Assembly: GCA_937893795.1 (NCBI GenBank)
Contig: CALCTH010000619.1
Coordinates: 1 to 32,091 of the forward strand
Length of the DNA: 32,091 nt
DNA from: an uncultured Myxococcales bacterium
GTDB taxonomy: Bacteria; Myxococcota_A; Polyangia; Polyangiales; Houyiibacteriaceae
Reading direction: 5' to 3'
Part shown: positions 30,448-32,091 of the stretch, piece by piece
Numbering within the stretch: the stretch's first letter is position 1
Layout of the letters: the number at the start of each line of letters is the position of its first letter
Notes under the pieces: model-generated
The model's database searches: none
The model's input: only the letters and a program-made list of their open reading frames with translations
What the model was told of the DNA's origin: nothing
Program-made: the position numbers and the translations under genes

Positions 30448-31107
30448 ATGCCGGTCAACGCGCCCCTCCCCCTCGCGCGGCAGCTCGCGGTCCTCGACGT
30501 GCTCGAGGACCTGGCGCCGGGGGACCGCGTCCTCGACGTCGGCTGTGGCACCGGGGAGCTGGCCATCGCGCTCGCCGACCGCGGCTTCGACGTGCTCGGC
30601 ATCGACGACGACGCCGAGGCCCTTCGCGCGGCGGAGCAGGCGGCCGGCGACCGCGCAGTGCGCTTCGAGGCACGCGACGCCAGCGCGGCGCCTCTGCCGC
30701 CGGCGCGCCTCGTCACGTGCATCGGGTCCACGCACGCTTTCGGTAGGGGTCCCGACGCGCTCACCGGCACCCTCGCCGCCCTCCGCGCCTCCCAGGCCGC
30801 GGGGAGCTACGCGCTCCTGGGCGAGGGATTCCACCGGCCGCCCATCCCCGCCGCCTACGCCGCCTTCCTCGGCGCGGAAACGGGAATCGAGCGCACCCAC
30901 GCCGAGAACGTCTGGGCCTGCGAGGCCTCGGGCTTCCGCTGTCTTCACGCCGTCACCGCCAGCCCCGCCGAGTGGGACGACTTCGAGTGGGCCTTCTTCC
31001 GCCGTCGCGGAAAGACGGAGTGGCGCGACGAGTACCTGCGCCATGGCCGCGAGGTCATGGGCTTCGGTCTCTATTTGCTCGTCGCCGCACCAACGCGAGG
31101 AGGGTGA
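30448..31107 (+). CDS. SAM-dependent methyltransferase
   Basis: Class I methyltransferase of 219 aa. Motif I is RVLDVGCGTGELAIALADRG (about residues 27-46), the acidic end of strand 2 is GIDDD, and VRFEARDASAAPLPPARLVTCIGSTHAF covers motifs II-III. A C-terminal part with WDDFEWAFFRRRG and GLYLLVAA completes the sheet. The substrate is unknown. An upstream ATG at 30391 (GAGG 8 nt before it) would add 19 Arg/Pro-rich residues; MPVNAPLPLARQLAVLDVL looks like the natural N-terminus. The last 53 bp overlap the convergent MYXO-CTERM gene. The gene is 73 bp after the glutathione transferase gene. Confidence 0.87.
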   Translation: MPVNAPLPLARQLAVLDVLEDLAPGDRVLDVGCGTGELAIALADRGFDVLGIDDDAEALRAAEQAAGDRAVRFEARDASAAPLPPARLVTCIGSTHAFGRGPDALTGTLAALRASQAAGSYALLGEGFHRPPIPAAYAAFLGAETGIERTHAENVWACEASGFRCLHAVTASPAEWDDFEWAFFRRRGKTEWRDEYLRHGREVMGFGLYLLVAAPTRGG

Positions 31108-32091
31108 GGAGGAAGGCCGGTGCGTGAGGCTGAGGCCCGGCACGGCACCCGTCCGCCGGCGGCACCACGTCCTCGGTGAAGCCCAGGTCGTCGAGCACGA
31201 AGCGGGTGCACTCACCGCCGGTGCAGACGAAGCCCGGCGCGCAGTCGGTGCGCGAGGCGCACGAGGAGAGACATGCGACGTCCCCGCACGCGAAGTCGCC
31301 GCAGGCGGCGGGGTCCGGAGTCTCGCAGCGTCCGGCGGCGTCGCAGGTGCCGGCGGGCTGCTCGAGACCGGCCACGCAGGAAGCGGGCGAGCACACGGTC
31401 GAGGCGGCCGGGAAGGTACAGGCGTCACGGCGTCGTCCATCGCAGGCGCCGCCGCAGAGGGTGCCATCGGAGGCGCAGGCGGGGCGGGCGCCGCGCGGAT
31501 CGCCGGAGACCGGCGTACAGAAGCCCTCGCGGCGGTCGGCGTTGCAGGCCTCGCACTGCTGCTCACAGGTGCCGTTGCAGCACACGCCGTCGACGCAGAG
31601 GCCGGAGGCGCACTCGCCGGGGCGGCCGCACGCGGCGCCGAGCGCGCGCAGGGCGGTGCACACGCCCTCACCGCAGAAGGCGTCGTCGACGCAGTCGGCG
31701 TCGACCTCGCAGTCGCCGCGGCAGCGGCCGGTGCCGCAGGTGAAGGGCGCGCACGCGACCACGGTCGGGTCTGGGCAGCTTCCGCCGCTGCAGCCGGCAG
31801 CCAGCGTGACCTCCCCGTCGGCGCACGAGGCCTCGCGGCAGATCACGCTCGAGCCGGGGAACGCGCATGCGTCGCGGCGGACGCCATCGCAGCTTCCGGC
31901 GCACACGGTGCCATCGGACGCGCAGGCGGTGCGACCGCCGCGCGGTTCGCCAGCGACGGCGCCGCAGGTGCCCTCGCTCCCGGCGCGGTCGCAGGCTTCG
32001 CATTGACCCGTGCAAGGCCCATCGCAGCAGACGCCGTCGACGCAGAGACCCGAGCCGCACTCCCCATCCCGGCCGCAGGCCACGCCCAGGC
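31055..32091 (-). CDS. Cys-rich surface protein with MYXO-CTERM-like tail (C-terminal part)
   Basis: The frame is open to the right edge and enters in mid-repeat (LGVACGRDGECGSGLCVDGVCC), so the N-terminus is missing. Over 340 residues of Cys-rich modules are seen: G.CGR.GEC.SGLCVDGVCC, C..QCEAC(D/N), FCTPVSGDPRG and CASDGT.C.G.CDG.RRDAC appear twice. The C-terminus has a Cys (DGCRAGPQPH), a short hydrophobic helix (APAFLLTLLALV) and an Arg cluster (RRRANRDRSP). This is the layout of MYXO-CTERM tags, which are cut by myxosortase and leave the protein lipid-linked through the Cys. The protein is probably anchored to the cell surface. Its stop lies 53 bp inside the methyltransferase gene. Confidence 0.88.
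   Translation of the reverse strand, partial: LGVACGRDGECGSGLCVDGVCCDGPCTGQCEACDRAGSEGTCGAVAGEPRGGRTACASDGTVCAGSCDGVRRDACAFPGSSVICREASCADGEVTLAAGCSGGSCPDPTVVACAPFTCGTGRCRGDCEVDADCVDDAFCGEGVCTALRALGAACGRPGECASGLCVDGVCCNGTCEQQCEACNADRREGFCTPVSGDPRGARPACASDGTLCGGACDGRRRDACTFPAASTVCSPASCVAGLEQPAGTCDAAGRCETPDPAACGDFACGDVACLSSCASRTDCAPGFVCTGGECTRFVLDDLGFTEDVVPPADGCRAGPQPHAPAFLLTLLALVRRRANRDRSP

Overview
This is a GC-rich (about 70%) window from what is most likely a myxobacterium of the Polyangiales/Sandaracinus kind. That placement is an inference. It rests on a Hanks-type Ser/Thr kinase, a Cys-rich protein ending in a MYXO-CTERM-like tail (Cys, hydrophobic helix, Arg cluster), about eleven lipoproteins with poorly conserved sequence, Asp-Ala-Gly-Pro linkers, and a strong G/C bias at third codon positions. 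No rRNA, tRNA, insertion sequence, phage gene or CRISPR array was seen. Both edges cut genes: the kinase runs off the left end and the Cys-rich MYXO-CTERM protein off the right end.

Layout. 1-4419 (minus) is a same-strand run transcribed serS, an ABC-2 exporter ATPase, its permease, then the Ser/Thr kinase. Between serS and the ATPase lies a 17-bp tandem repeat in which every unit carries a start codon, four more sense codons' worth of bases after the second codon, and a stop overlapping the next start, giving a chain of hexapeptide ORFs. 4563-6878 holds small hypothetical genes and a lipoprotein with lower GC3. 6860-9387 (minus) is a tandem pair of paralogous lipoproteins. 9559-10314 is a helical cytosolic protein followed by a 21-bp repeat array between convergent genes. 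10745-13181 (minus) is a two-lipoprotein unit (Ig-like/DAGP protein, then Cys-rich plus PPC-like protein).

13271-18877 contains a small CxxC protein, a PiT phosphate transporter, an OmpA-like lipoprotein, a large beta-sandwich lipoprotein, and a PadR regulator coupled to a membrane protein behind a clear inverted repeat. 18970-26863 is mostly cell-envelope and secreted proteins: a lipoprotein, an alpha/beta-hydrolase lipoprotein, a SnoaL-like protein, an eight-Cys secreted protein, an anchored helical protein, two divergent lipoproteins, a conserved hypothetical and a 44-aa zinc-ribbon gene. 27007-28617 is a DGPF/YCII protein with an ECF42-type sigma factor. 28672-30374 is a WYL regulator divergent from a glutathione S-transferase, with an operator-like inverted repeat between them. 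A methyltransferase then converges on and overlaps the MYXO-CTERM gene.

Two patterns cut across the window. Several genes without a Shine-Dalgarno have a TAnnnT-like box 6-8 nt before the start codon, suggesting leaderless transcripts. Three genes are preceded by tiny ORFs whose stop overlaps the gene start (ATGA); the serS-ATPase spacer is the most elaborate case.
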